Origin: a virus | Virus record (IMG/VR): IMGVR_UViG_3300028829_004553 | Location: 1-38,868 of that record | Direction: 5' to 3' (one strand) | DNA: 38,868 bases | Shown here: positions 1-6,752 of the stretch, piece by piece | Numbering within the stretch: position 1 is the stretch's first letter | Layout of the letters: every line of letters starts with the position of its first letter | Program-made: the position numbers and the translations under genes | The notes under the pieces: generated by a model | The model's database searches: none | Told to the model about the DNA's origin: nothing | Seen by the model: the letters and a program-made list of their open reading frames with translations, nothing else

Positions 1-45
1 AAGATGACTCGTGATTATTTAAAAGGTTATTTAATTGAGAGGTAA
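1..45 (+). CDS. 3' end of an upstream gene (partial)
   Basis: Frame 1 is open from the window edge to a TAA at 43-45 and encodes the last 14 residues, KMTRDYLKGYLIER. The stop sits two bases before the TTG start of the deformylase gene, and that gene's ribosome-binding site (GAGAGG, 37-42) lies inside this coding end. This is the tight packing seen throughout the window. Too little remains to name the product. Confidence 0.5.
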   Translation, partial: KMTRDYLKGYLIER

Positions 46-47
46 TA

Positions 48-641
48 TTGCGTAAGGTTATAAATTGTCTTAAGGATGAAAATCCTTTAATTAATCAGAA
101 ACTTAGAGAGGTATCAGTTGAAGAGGGAAACTCTATTGCAACAGAACTATTTCAAATACTTAACAAAAGAGGGGACGGTATTGGGTTGGCAGCTAATCAA
201 GTGGGAATTGATGCACAAGTTGCCGTTGTCAATGTTACTGAACCTTTGGTTCTCATTAACCCAAAAATCATCTCAAAAGAAAATGAGATAAGTTATTATG
301 AGGGTTGTTTAAGTTATCCAAAAAAAGGCGTAAACACTAAACGATATGAAATCGTAGAAGTCAAATCAGATAATGTAAAAGGTACTATGAGGTTTGATGG
401 TCTTGAATCGATATGTGTACAACATGAGATTGACCATTTAAATGGTACTACTATATTTGACAGAAAGATTGAGATTGGAAGTTACAGACGAGATACAAAA
501 AAGATTGGCCGTAACGAGATTGTTAAATTAATTGAGAACGGGCATGTTGTTACAGAGATGAAATGGAAGAAAGCTCAGAAGTTTTTATCAGAAGATAGAT
601 GGGAACTATATGACGATTGGAAGATGAACAATAATGAGTAA
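48..641 (+). CDS. def: Peptide deformylase
   Basis: Removes the N-terminal formyl group from nascent proteins in the cytoplasm. All three family motifs are present: GIGLAANQVG (residues 44-53), EGCLSYP with metal-ligand Cys87 (85-91), and QHEIDHLNG with His126, Glu127 and His130 (125-133). The metal site therefore looks intact. After the catalytic core there is an extra charged tail of about 60 residues (from about 140) that I do not recognise; small phage deformylases usually lack it. The TTG start at 48 is chosen because GAGAGG lies just upstream and the protein begins in the usual place before the first motif. Phage-encoded deformylases are known from marine viruses. Here the gene is near a tmRNA, which also acts on nascent chains. 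Confidence 0.93.
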   Translation: MRKVINCLKDENPLINQKLREVSVEEGNSIATELFQILNKRGDGIGLAANQVGIDAQVAVVNVTEPLVLINPKIISKENEISYYEGCLSYPKKGVNTKRYEIVEVKSDNVKGTMRFDGLESICVQHEIDHLNGTTIFDRKIEIGSYRRDTKKIGRNEIVKLIENGHVVTEMKWKKAQKFLSEDRWELYDDWKMNNNE

Positions 642-792
642 GAAGAAATCAATATATGATTCAGGTACTACAAAAGGTAGTGCACCAAGAACATCAGATT
701 ACAAAAAGTATTCTGATAATTGGGATAAAATATTTAGAAAGAAACACAAGGAGAAAAAGACAGATGTCGAGAAAAAAGACAGCAATAGTTAG
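634..792 (+). CDS. Small basic hypothetical protein (52 aa)
   Basis: An ATG at 634 opens a 52-codon frame that overlaps the end of the deformylase gene by 8 bases and the start of the nucleotidyltransferase gene by 29. The product is highly charged, starting MSKKKSIYDSG, with a YKKYSDNWDKIFRKKHKEKK-type basic centre and no membrane segment. Coding is supported by the overlap chaining and by the fact that it occupies the only gap between two clear genes. The general look (short, basic, Tyr/Asp/Lys-rich) resembles small conserved proteins of marine T4-like phages, but I cannot assign a function. Confidence 0.55.
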   Translation: MSKKKSIYDSGTTKGSAPRTSDYKKYSDNWDKIFRKKHKEKKTDVEKKDSNS

Positions 793-1219
793 TGGATACT
801 TTGACCCACTTCATGTAGGTCATATTGAGTATTTCAAATTAGCTAAAGAGATGGCAGATGAGTTAATTGTAATTGTTAACAATCACGAACAATGTATGTT
901 GAAAAAGGGTGATGAGTTTATGGCAGAATATGATAGATTAGAAATCGTGTATCATTTAGATATGGTTGATGAAGTAATCTTAGCTTGTGATGAAACTAAA
1001 TCAGTATGTGAAACTATTAGGATGGTACATAGATTTAAACCTATGAATAAACTAATCTTTTGTAATGGTGGAGATAGAGATGCTAGTAATTCACCAGAGG
1101 TAAAAGTATGTAGTGAATTAGGTATAGAGTTCGTTCAGAACTTAGGTAAAAAAATTCGTTCATCATCAGAAATGACTGGATTAATTGAATATGATACACC
1201 TGCTAATGAACGCTATTAG
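764..1219 (+). CDS. Cytidylyltransferase-like nucleotidyltransferase
   Basis: A 151-residue protein of the HxGH nucleotidyltransferase superfamily (glycerol-3-phosphate and ethanolamine-phosphate cytidylyltransferases). The core is SGYFDPLHVGHIEYF at residues 10-24, with the HVGH signature at 17-20 that contacts the nucleotide phosphates. A second family element, the IRSSS stretch (basic residue plus Ser), is near the C terminus. The ATG at 764 is preferred to the ATG at 656 because AAGGAG lies at 748-753 and the 36-residue extension only translates the overlapping small gene in another frame. It would transfer a nucleotidyl group onto a small phosphorylated alcohol or sugar. The substrate cannot be read from sequence; roles in surface glycans or nucleotide metabolism are both possible. 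Confidence 0.82.
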   Translation: MSRKKTAIVSGYFDPLHVGHIEYFKLAKEMADELIVIVNNHEQCMLKKGDEFMAEYDRLEIVYHLDMVDEVILACDETKSVCETIRMVHRFKPMNKLIFCNGGDRDASNSPEVKVCSELGIEFVQNLGKKIRSSSEMTGLIEYDTPANERY

Positions 1220-1327
1220 AAAAATACTTTGGTATTTGGGAAATTTGAAACATATATATTTTATGTATCAATACAAGAAACACTTAAAAATGAGAATTGA
1301 AAAAAATGACTTTGGGAGAAATGAAGA

Positions 1328-2278
1328 ATGGTAAATAACAAAATTGGTTATGCATGTATCAATATGGCATTGAGCTATCCTACTAAGTATGGTAACAAAC
1401 CAAGAGGTACAAAACCTATCACAACAAATCGTAGTATGATTCGTAGAACCTTTGATGATAAAGGTGTTGATTATGCTTCAGAACTTATCCTACAAAATGT
1501 AAAAGATTTAAATCAGATAGTACAATGGAATGTATTAAATGGTTATGATTTCTATCGTATGAGTAGTGATATCACGCCGTGGAAAACTGAGTATGAATGG
1601 GATGACCTAAAAGATATTGATGAGATTAAACAATGGTTACATTCTGCTGGAACAATGGCAACAACACATGGTGTTAGGTTGACCACACATCCAGGTCCAT
1701 TCAATGTATTAGTATCACCACATAATCATGTTGTTGATAATTGTGTAAAAGACTTAACAATACATGGTGATGTTATGGATATGATGGGATTATCAAGAAC
1801 ACCTTACAACAAGATTAACATTCATCTTGGTGGTGCATATGGAGATAAAGAATCAGCAATGGATAGATTCTGTAAGAACTTTTACAAGTTACCAGAGAGT
1901 GTACAAACAAGATTGACAATCGAAAATGATGATAAGGCATCCATGTACTCAGTACAAGATTTATACGATGGAGTATACAAACGAATTGGTATACCTATTG
2001 TGTTTGATTATCATCACCACAGATTTTGTGATGGTGGATTATCGGAACAAGAAGCGTTAGAACTAGCAGGTTCCACATGGGGTGATATTAAACCAGCAGT
2101 TCACTATTCAGAATCAAGAAGTATTGAACAAGAAGATTCAAAAATTAGACCACAAGCACATTCAGATTATGTGTTGGATTATATTGATACCTATGGTCAA
2201 GAGGTTGATATTATGGTCGAAGCAAAGATGAAAGAATTGGCCGTTAACAAATATAAGGAGATACATAATGTATTATGA
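1328..2278 (+). CDS. uvsE: UV damage endonuclease (UvdE/UvsE family)
   Basis: A 316-residue TIM-barrel endonuclease that nicks DNA 5' to UV photoproducts and other distortions. Family features are the N-terminal IGYACINMAL (6-15), the LNGYDFYRMSSDITPW block, the THPGPFNVL stretch, KINIHLGG, LTIENDD, and FDYHHHRFCDGG, which together supply the metal-binding His, Glu and Asp residues. Length matches the usual 300-330 residues. GGGAG lies 9 bases before the ATG. The gene is preceded by about 100 bases of AT-rich non-coding DNA and overlaps the next small gene by 11 bases. A UV repair enzyme makes sense for a surface-water phage. Confidence 0.9.
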   Translation: MVNNKIGYACINMALSYPTKYGNKPRGTKPITTNRSMIRRTFDDKGVDYASELILQNVKDLNQIVQWNVLNGYDFYRMSSDITPWKTEYEWDDLKDIDEIKQWLHSAGTMATTHGVRLTTHPGPFNVLVSPHNHVVDNCVKDLTIHGDVMDMMGLSRTPYNKINIHLGGAYGDKESAMDRFCKNFYKLPESVQTRLTIENDDKASMYSVQDLYDGVYKRIGIPIVFDYHHHRFCDGGLSEQEALELAGSTWGDIKPAVHYSESRSIEQEDSKIRPQAHSDYVLDYIDTYGQEVDIMVEAKMKELAVNKYKEIHNVL

Positions 2279-2471
2279 AGCACAAGTAGTATTCGTAGAA
2301 GAGATACCAACAAAGAATGGTACGAGAGAAAAAAGAACTCGTAGAGCATTTTTAGTTGAGTGTGATTCAGTAAGTGTTGCTGAAGCAAAAGTAAATGAGA
2401 TGTTAAAAGATTCACCATACTCATTTGAAGTTAAAGTAGTTAAAGAATCTAAAATCGTAGAGGTCATATAA
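2268..2471 (+). CDS. Small protein, possibly DUF4494-like (67 aa)
   Basis: A compact alpha/beta-looking protein. It has a beta-strand start (MYYEAQVVFVEEI), a basic turn, then the pattern FLVECDSVSVAEAKVNEML and a closing strand. The order 'strand - basic loop - V..DS...AEA...E' recalls the DUF4494 family of Bacteroidetes and their phages, though this copy is shorter than usual. It overlaps the UV endonuclease gene by 11 bases and shares its last base with the next ATG, so it is translationally coupled on both sides. No catalytic residues are visible; function unknown. Confidence 0.7.
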   Translation: MYYEAQVVFVEEIPTKNGTREKRTRRAFLVECDSVSVAEAKVNEMLKDSPYSFEVKVVKESKIVEVI

Positions 2472-2602
2472 TGACATTTATAGAAGCATGTGAACTTCTA
2501 ACTGAGATTCTTGTTGGTAAGAAACCCAAGAAGAAAAGAAAAGTTGTAAGAAGAACTGGTACAAAGACCAGAAGAAGATACACAAGGAGAAAGAGTAAAT
2601 GA
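2471..2602 (+). CDS. Very basic small protein (43 aa)
   Basis: Starts on the last base of the previous stop (TAATG arrangement) and ends in an ATGA overlap with the next gene. The first 16 residues are neutral and helical (MTFIEACELLTEILVG). The remainder is almost entirely Lys, Arg and Thr (KKPKKKRKVVRR, then TRRRYTRRKSK). Such a tail would bind nucleic acid or ribosomes non-specifically. The tight coupling on both sides is the main evidence that it is real. No family recognised. Confidence 0.6.
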   Translation: MTFIEACELLTEILVGKKPKKKRKVVRRTGTKTRRRYTRRKSK

Positions 2603-2739
2603 ACTCAAAGGTAGAGATGATATTTGATATCATAATTACAAGTCTTAAACTTGGAGCAGGATGTATCTTATTATATATGATGTATCAATTTTCTCAAGGG
2701 ATGGAAGCATGGGTTGAATTAGATAGGATAATGAGATGA
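2599..2739 (+). CDS. Small membrane protein (46 aa)
   Basis: A 46-residue frame linked by ATGA overlaps to both neighbours. One hydrophobic helix (about residues 8-31, FDIIITSLKLGAGCILLYMMY) is followed by an acidic amphipathic tail. This is the layout of a single-pass inner-membrane peptide. It could be a holin-type or host-modulating peptide, but nothing in the sequence decides this. Confidence 0.6.
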   Translation: MNSKVEMIFDIIITSLKLGAGCILLYMMYQFSQGMEAWVELDRIMR

Positions 2740-3326
2740 TATTACAGAGTTTATTAAGTGGATTAGTTTTATTCACTTCGTTTAGTGCGAGAACACCTAA
2801 CGATGATTCAATCACCAAAGATGATTATGAAATTGCTCTTGGATTTAGGAGTGAAAACATATACTTCAAAAGAGATTGGGAACGAGAGTTAGGACAATCT
2901 TATATTGATGATGAAGTATGGTTTGAATGGGAACCTAAGAACTTTTATTTTAAACCACAATATGTTAATAAAACATCTCGTGATTTACAATATGGTAAAG
3001 CAGATATTCGATATCGTAATGGTGAGTACTCAATTGGTTATACTGGTTTATATTCAGATGATAAATTTGAAAATGGTTTATCGATGGGTATACAAAAGAA
3101 AAAAGAAATCAATGGTAAATTATCATTAGAAGCAAAATGGGATGGTTATTATTTTCATGATGGACTAACAGGTGAGAGTAGATTTGATATGGAAGATTAT
3201 GCTCAATTAAATTGGAAATTATCTGATAAGTTGATACTTACTAATATCTTTGATTACAATGATATCAAAGGTAGGAAGTACTACAAATTTAAAATAGGAG
3301 TAGAATATGAGCTTGGCAGAAATTAA
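2736..3326 (+). CDS. Secreted, outer-membrane beta-barrel-like protein
   Basis: 196 residues. A hydrophobic N terminus (MILQSLLSGLVLFTSFSA) looks like a Sec signal peptide with cleavage near residue 18. The mature part is rich in alternating aromatic and polar residues (for example FYFKPQYVNK, GEYSIGYTGLYS, YYKFKIGVEYEL) and ends in a strand with a terminal hydrophobic pattern. This suggests a small outer-membrane barrel or beta-sandwich. It is ATGA-coupled to the upstream membrane peptide, and its end overlaps the next gene by 20 bases. No family recognised. It is one of several envelope proteins encoded by this phage. Confidence 0.65.
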   Translation: MILQSLLSGLVLFTSFSARTPNDDSITKDDYEIALGFRSENIYFKRDWERELGQSYIDDEVWFEWEPKNFYFKPQYVNKTSRDLQYGKADIRYRNGEYSIGYTGLYSDDKFENGLSMGIQKKKEINGKLSLEAKWDGYYFHDGLTGESRFDMEDYAQLNWKLSDKLILTNIFDYNDIKGRKYYKFKIGVEYELGRN

Positions 3327-3459
3327 AAGAAAATTAGAACGAGCATACAATGAAGAGGATTGGAATCTTGTTGAGGATTTAATCGATGTCCTTGATACTT
3401 ATATTACTCTCGGTGAAGAGGATATAATTGATGATTGGGATTCAGATGAAATCGATTAA
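3307..3459 (+). CDS. Small acidic protein (50 aa)
   Basis: Overlaps the barrel-like gene by 20 bases and stops 5 bases before the tmRNA. It is helical at the start (SLAEIKRKLERAYNEEDW) and ends in a strongly acidic tail (GEEDIIDDWDSDEID). A TAGGAG sequence at 3296-3301 sits 5 bases before the ATG. Function unknown. The acidic tail could mimic nucleic acid or bind a basic partner, but that is speculation. Confidence 0.6.
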   Translation: MSLAEIKRKLERAYNEEDWNLVEDLIDVLDTYITLGEEDIIDDWDSDEID

Positions 3460-3464
3460 AATAT

Positions 3465-3810
3465 GGGGCTGCTTGGTATCGACAGGTGCTGTTTCGTATT
3501 TAAGTGCAACGGAGTTTGAGCAAGACTCGCTACAAAAGGTTCACTTTGATTAATTGGCAATACTGCTAATTACGCTTACGCTTAATGTGTAAGGCTCGTT
3601 CCAAGACTCAGATATTGGGTAACGGGTTCATAAATCTGAAAAGAACTCACTTTAGTTAGAGGGAAGTTAGTGATTAAAGAAACTACCAGTTTTCAAGACC
3701 TGTATATAACTTGACAAGGGTTGTTGGTGACACATTCGGAACCATCTAAAGTTGTAAACGACTTAATATGATAGGTAGACTGGACGGGGGTTCGACTCCC
3801 CCCAGCTCCA
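3465..3810 (+). ncRNA. ssrA: Transfer-messenger RNA (tmRNA)
   Basis: The 5' end GGGGCTG (3465-3471) pairs with CAGCTCC (3803-3809) to form the acceptor stem, including the same G-U third pair as in E. coli. The discriminator A is at 3810 and CCA is not encoded. A perfect T arm GGGGG-TTCGACT-CCCCC lies at 3786-3802, and the conserved GGTATCGAC stretch of the tRNA-like half is at 3475-3483. The best tag frame begins with GGC at 3556 and stops at TAA 3583-3585, giving GNTANYAYA, with an A at -4 of the resume codon as expected. The rest fits the pseudoknot region. It rescues stalled ribosomes and tags the aborted peptide for proteolysis. The exact resume codon is inferred. Confidence 0.93.
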
Positions 3811-3862
3811 CAAAAAAGTTAAAAATAAACTGAATTAATCTCGCGAAAGGAGATATTTATAT

Positions 3863-4414
3863 ATGAGTGTGTATGAAGACCTTCATGATGAAAACATTAT
3901 GAAAAATTTAAAAACATTTTTGATAGTTTCAACCATATTAGTGTTTAACACATATGTTTGGACAGTCATCTTTGACAATTACAAGGAGTTCCACAAGGAC
4001 TCAGTTCGAACAATGAAAGCCGAAAACGAAAGATTAATATCTATAGTTGAGGAATTCAAACTTGAGGGAATGGAAGTGACAGTAACAATGTATCATCCTG
4101 TTTCGTCTCAAACTGATTCTACACCGAACATTCTCGCGGATGGAACGCGTATAAGGGTACACAAAGCTAGTGAGTACCGATTCATAGCGGTTAGTAGAAA
4201 TCTTTTGAAACGACATGGTGGTTTCTTGGATTATGGTGATTTCATTGTTCTTAAGGGAACTGGTCAAAAGGATGGGGTGTATCAAGTCAAAGATACTATG
4301 AACAAGCGATTCGTTAATCGTATTGATATTCTCGAATCGCCTGGCACCAAGCCTTACAAGGTTGATAGTGCAACTATCATGAAAACAAATTTAGTATTGA
4401 ATAACGCGAATTAA
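3863..4414 (+). CDS. Membrane-anchored 3D-domain protein (peptidoglycan-active candidate)
   Basis: 183 residues. A short cytoplasmic N terminus, one hydrophobic segment (about 17-36) and a coiled-coil-like linker (45-67) lead into a double-psi beta-barrel '3D' domain (about 70-175). The domain shows the family pattern: VTMYHP at its start, then DYGDFIVLKGTG, then YQVKDTMNKRFVNRIDIL, which supplies the three conserved Asp. 3D domains occur in lytic transglycosylases and resuscitation or spore-cortex enzymes. A membrane-tethered version could be a late cell-wall enzyme, perhaps with a signal-arrest anchor. AAAGGAG (3846-3852) lies 10 bases before the ATG. It is transcribed from just after the tmRNA. 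Confidence 0.72.
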   Translation: MSVYEDLHDENIMKNLKTFLIVSTILVFNTYVWTVIFDNYKEFHKDSVRTMKAENERLISIVEEFKLEGMEVTVTMYHPVSSQTDSTPNILADGTRIRVHKASEYRFIAVSRNLLKRHGGFLDYGDFIVLKGTGQKDGVYQVKDTMNKRFVNRIDILESPGTKPYKVDSATIMKTNLVLNNAN

Positions 4415-4415
4415 G

Positions 4416-4430
4416 ATTATATTTATTATT
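4416..4430 (+). repeat. 15-base AT element, copy 1
   Basis: ATTATATTTATTATT occurs here and again, identically, at 26773-26787. Both copies sit in the short gap just before the first gene of an operon (the four-gene modification cluster and the T9SS module). The core TATTTATTA also appears at 12112-12120 and 35340-35348, again in leader regions. Its reverse complement contains AATAAATA, which resembles a phage late-promoter core but points the wrong way. It may be a promoter or leader element; the role is unproven. Confidence 0.45.
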
Positions 4431-4449
4431 AAACAATAACGGAGTTACA

Positions 4450-6069
4450 TTGAAAAAATGGTTTTATGAGAGAAGTCGTTTCTCTGAGTTTAAATCAAAT
4501 ACGACATATCACAAACTTCTGCAAATGAGTGCAGATGAATTCACAGAATGGGCACGATTACTTCGTAAAGAAGTTACTGAACAATGGGATGTTTATGGTA
4601 CACCACCTGTCATTGGTAAAAATGAAGATGGGTTGATTACCAAATTTAAAAAGTTAAAAGGTAATCCATGTGATTATTTAATCGAAGATAATACTGGTGA
4701 TAAAGAATCACTTGGTATAATTAAGAACTTCAATAAAGATGCATCTGGTGTAAATCAATTCTTCCCAACAATGTTAAAAACAAAAATCAGTATTGGTGCA
4801 TCAGCCGATAATGGTTTATCTATTTATGACCACTTTGGTGACCCAGAGTTAGAAGATAAGTTTGTTCATATTATGCGTAGAGCAGTAAAGAAAGATTCTA
4901 TGTATAGTTGGAGTAGAAGTATCGTAACCAAGAAAGATGAGAATCCTTTTTGGAATGGTGAGAGTGGTAAAGAATTTATTAAGAATGTACATGATGGTAA
5001 AGTTTCTATTGGTAAGTATTCAGATACAAGATTTGTACTTGCAAGAGTAAAGAAAAGTACAGTCGGTAATTATGGTACTATGAATGAAGAGTTTAAAGGA
5101 CATGGAAATGTTTACTTAACTGCAGAAGAAGTACAAGATTGTAAAGATAGTGGTTACTTGAATGATACACAATTAAGTAACATACCAGATATAGTTTCAT
5201 CTGAAACAAGTAAGAGTGGTAAAGTAACTGAGTTCTTATATCTAATCAGACACTATGATAAAACTATTGGTATCTTTCCAAAGATATTACAAGTGTTTAG
5301 ATTAGCATGTGGACAACCAGCAGTTAACTTCCCACCACTTACAGCAAAACTATTGTACGAAAAATTTACAGACCATATAGATAATCAAGACCAAAGGTTT
5401 CATATCTATGACCCAAGTAGTGGGTGGGGTGGTAGAATCTTAGGAGCAATGAGTTCTCGTAAGAAGATACATTATATTGGTACAGACCCTAATCCAGATA
5501 ACTTCGGTAGATACGAAGCAGTTGCTGATTTCTATAATAGTAATTGTGTAGATGATTTTTCTGAAACATTTACTCAGTTCTTTGAGGTAGAAAAACAAAG
5601 TAATACATATGATGTTTATAGAGAGGGTAGTGAATTAATTGGGAACAATCCTAACTTTCAAGAGTATAAGGGCAAGTTAGATTTAGTTTTCACTTCACCA
5701 CCATACTTTAACAGAGAGCAATACTCACAAGATGAGAATCAATCTTTCAAAGCGTATAGTCAATATGAAGACTGGGTTGATAACTTTCTTAGACCAACAC
5801 TCACAACAGCATATGAATATCTAAAAAATGATAGATACCTACTTTGGAATATCGCTTCTATTAAGATTGGTGCTAACACTTATTATGATTTAGAGGGTGA
5901 TAGTAGAAAGATACTTGAAGAGTTGGGTTGTGAATATAAAGGTAAACTAAAAATGTTAATGACAAGAATGATTGGGTTAGACCCAAGTAAGACAGGAATA
6001 TTAAACTCAGTACAACATGAGAATAATGTTTATAAATTTGAACCTATATTTGTATACTACAAATCATGA
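4450..6069 (+). CDS. DNA amino-methyltransferase-like protein with a novel N-terminal domain
   Basis: 539 residues. The C-terminal half (about 285-539) is a SAM-dependent methyltransferase of the N4-cytosine/N6-adenine type. The motif X-like NFPPLTAKLLYEKF (293-306) is followed by motif I DPSSGWGG (321-328), the acidic GTDPNPD (344-350) and motif IV TSPPY (415-419), with no obvious target-recognition insert between I and IV. The first 280 residues match nothing I recognise. They carry many aromatic and basic residues and may bind substrate DNA or a modified nucleotide. The TTG start at 4450 follows GGAG by five bases. The stop overlaps the next ATG by four bases, and the three following genes are likewise overlapped. 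Ordinary DNA methylation is possible, but the context suggests a step in base hypermodification. Confidence 0.78.
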   Translation: MKKWFYERSRFSEFKSNTTYHKLLQMSADEFTEWARLLRKEVTEQWDVYGTPPVIGKNEDGLITKFKKLKGNPCDYLIEDNTGDKESLGIIKNFNKDASGVNQFFPTMLKTKISIGASADNGLSIYDHFGDPELEDKFVHIMRRAVKKDSMYSWSRSIVTKKDENPFWNGESGKEFIKNVHDGKVSIGKYSDTRFVLARVKKSTVGNYGTMNEEFKGHGNVYLTAEEVQDCKDSGYLNDTQLSNIPDIVSSETSKSGKVTEFLYLIRHYDKTIGIFPKILQVFRLACGQPAVNFPPLTAKLLYEKFTDHIDNQDQRFHIYDPSSGWGGRILGAMSSRKKIHYIGTDPNPDNFGRYEAVADFYNSNCVDDFSETFTQFFEVEKQSNTYDVYREGSELIGNNPNFQEYKGKLDLVFTSPPYFNREQYSQDENQSFKAYSQYEDWVDNFLRPTLTTAYEYLKNDRYLLWNIASIKIGANTYYDLEGDSRKILEELGCEYKGKLKMLMTRMIGLDPSKTGILNSVQHENNVYKFEPIFVYYKS

Positions 6070-6752
6070 TAGTAATTAATTCAAACTCACCAACAGATGC
6101 TTGGATAAAATCACACGAGTATCTTTTAGAGAATGGTAATAAAGATGTGATGAATGAATCTATTAATATGAGTGTAGAGATAGAAGATAACTTTGATACA
6201 GACCCGAAGTTTGATGGTATCTTCAGAGATGTATTTGGTAATGATAGAATTGATTATGCATCATCGGTTACATTTGTACCACCAACAACACATCCTTTTA
6301 TGGATGAGTTACAATACCAACAAAATGATACTTCAGTAAAATGGAATAAAACATATTGGGGCAGAATGATTAATTGGGATAATAGTTTTAATCAAGTGGA
6401 ACAAACTATCAAAAGATTGAAAGAGCATAAGAATAGTAAAACCATAGCGATGAGCATATATGACCCCAAATCCGATGGTAGAAAGACTATGGCAGGAATG
6501 CCATGTTTGTTATCGGTTGATTTGAAACCGCGTAAAGAGGGATTATATCTTACAGCTTTTTTTAGAAGTATGAGAATTAGTAAGAGTGGTTATGCTGATT
6601 GGGTTGCGTTATGTGAGATGGGTAAGTTCTTATGTGAACAAGCAGATTTAAAATTAAAACGAGTTACAACAATTGGTGGTTCAGTTCATCTTGGTGATAT
6701 GAATAATGAAAAGAAAAATGTAAAGGAGATACTTCGTGTGTGGAATAGTTAG
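6066..6752 (+). CDS. Thymidylate-synthase-fold protein, predicted dCMP-type (hydroxymethylase-like)
   Basis: 228 residues, aligning without gaps to the core of thymidylate synthase. MPCLL supplies the catalytic Cys147 (E. coli Cys146). FRSMR supplies Arg167-Ser168 (Arg166-Ser167) for phosphate binding. GGSVHL supplies His208 (His207). The residue equivalent to Asn177, which reads the pyrimidine, is Asp178 in GYADW. T4 dCMP hydroxymethylase also has Asp here, and the change switches preference from dUMP to dCMP. Asp169 of the folate site is replaced by Arg170 and Tyr209 by Gly210, so chemistry or cofactor may differ. It is shorter than normal synthases. The most likely role is C5 modification of dCMP as the first step of a cytosine hypermodification route. 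It overlaps both neighbours. Confidence 0.75.
   Translation: MIVINSNSPTDAWIKSHEYLLENGNKDVMNESINMSVEIEDNFDTDPKFDGIFRDVFGNDRIDYASSVTFVPPTTHPFMDELQYQQNDTSVKWNKTYWGRMINWDNSFNQVEQTIKRLKEHKNSKTIAMSIYDPKSDGRKTMAGMPCLLSVDLKPRKEGLYLTAFFRSMRISKSGYADWVALCEMGKFLCEQADLKLKRVTTIGGSVHLGDMNNEKKNVKEILRVWNS

Noticed and set aside
656-763. N-terminal extension of the cytidylyltransferase from ATG 656
   Set aside because: It translates the overlapping small gene in another frame. A better ribosome site (748-753) serves ATG 764, and the family fold starts there.
1290-1334. 14-residue frame MRIEKNDFGRNEEW before the UV endonuclease
   Set aside because: It is very short and has no ribosome site. The composition is ordinary, unlike the Cys-rich peptide at 30394.
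3557-3592. Alternative tmRNA tag frame reading GCA ATA CTG... (AILLITLTLNV)
   Set aside because: It is very hydrophobic and leucine/threonine rich, unlike known tags. The chosen frame has the expected polar start, tyrosine-alanine end and TAA stop.
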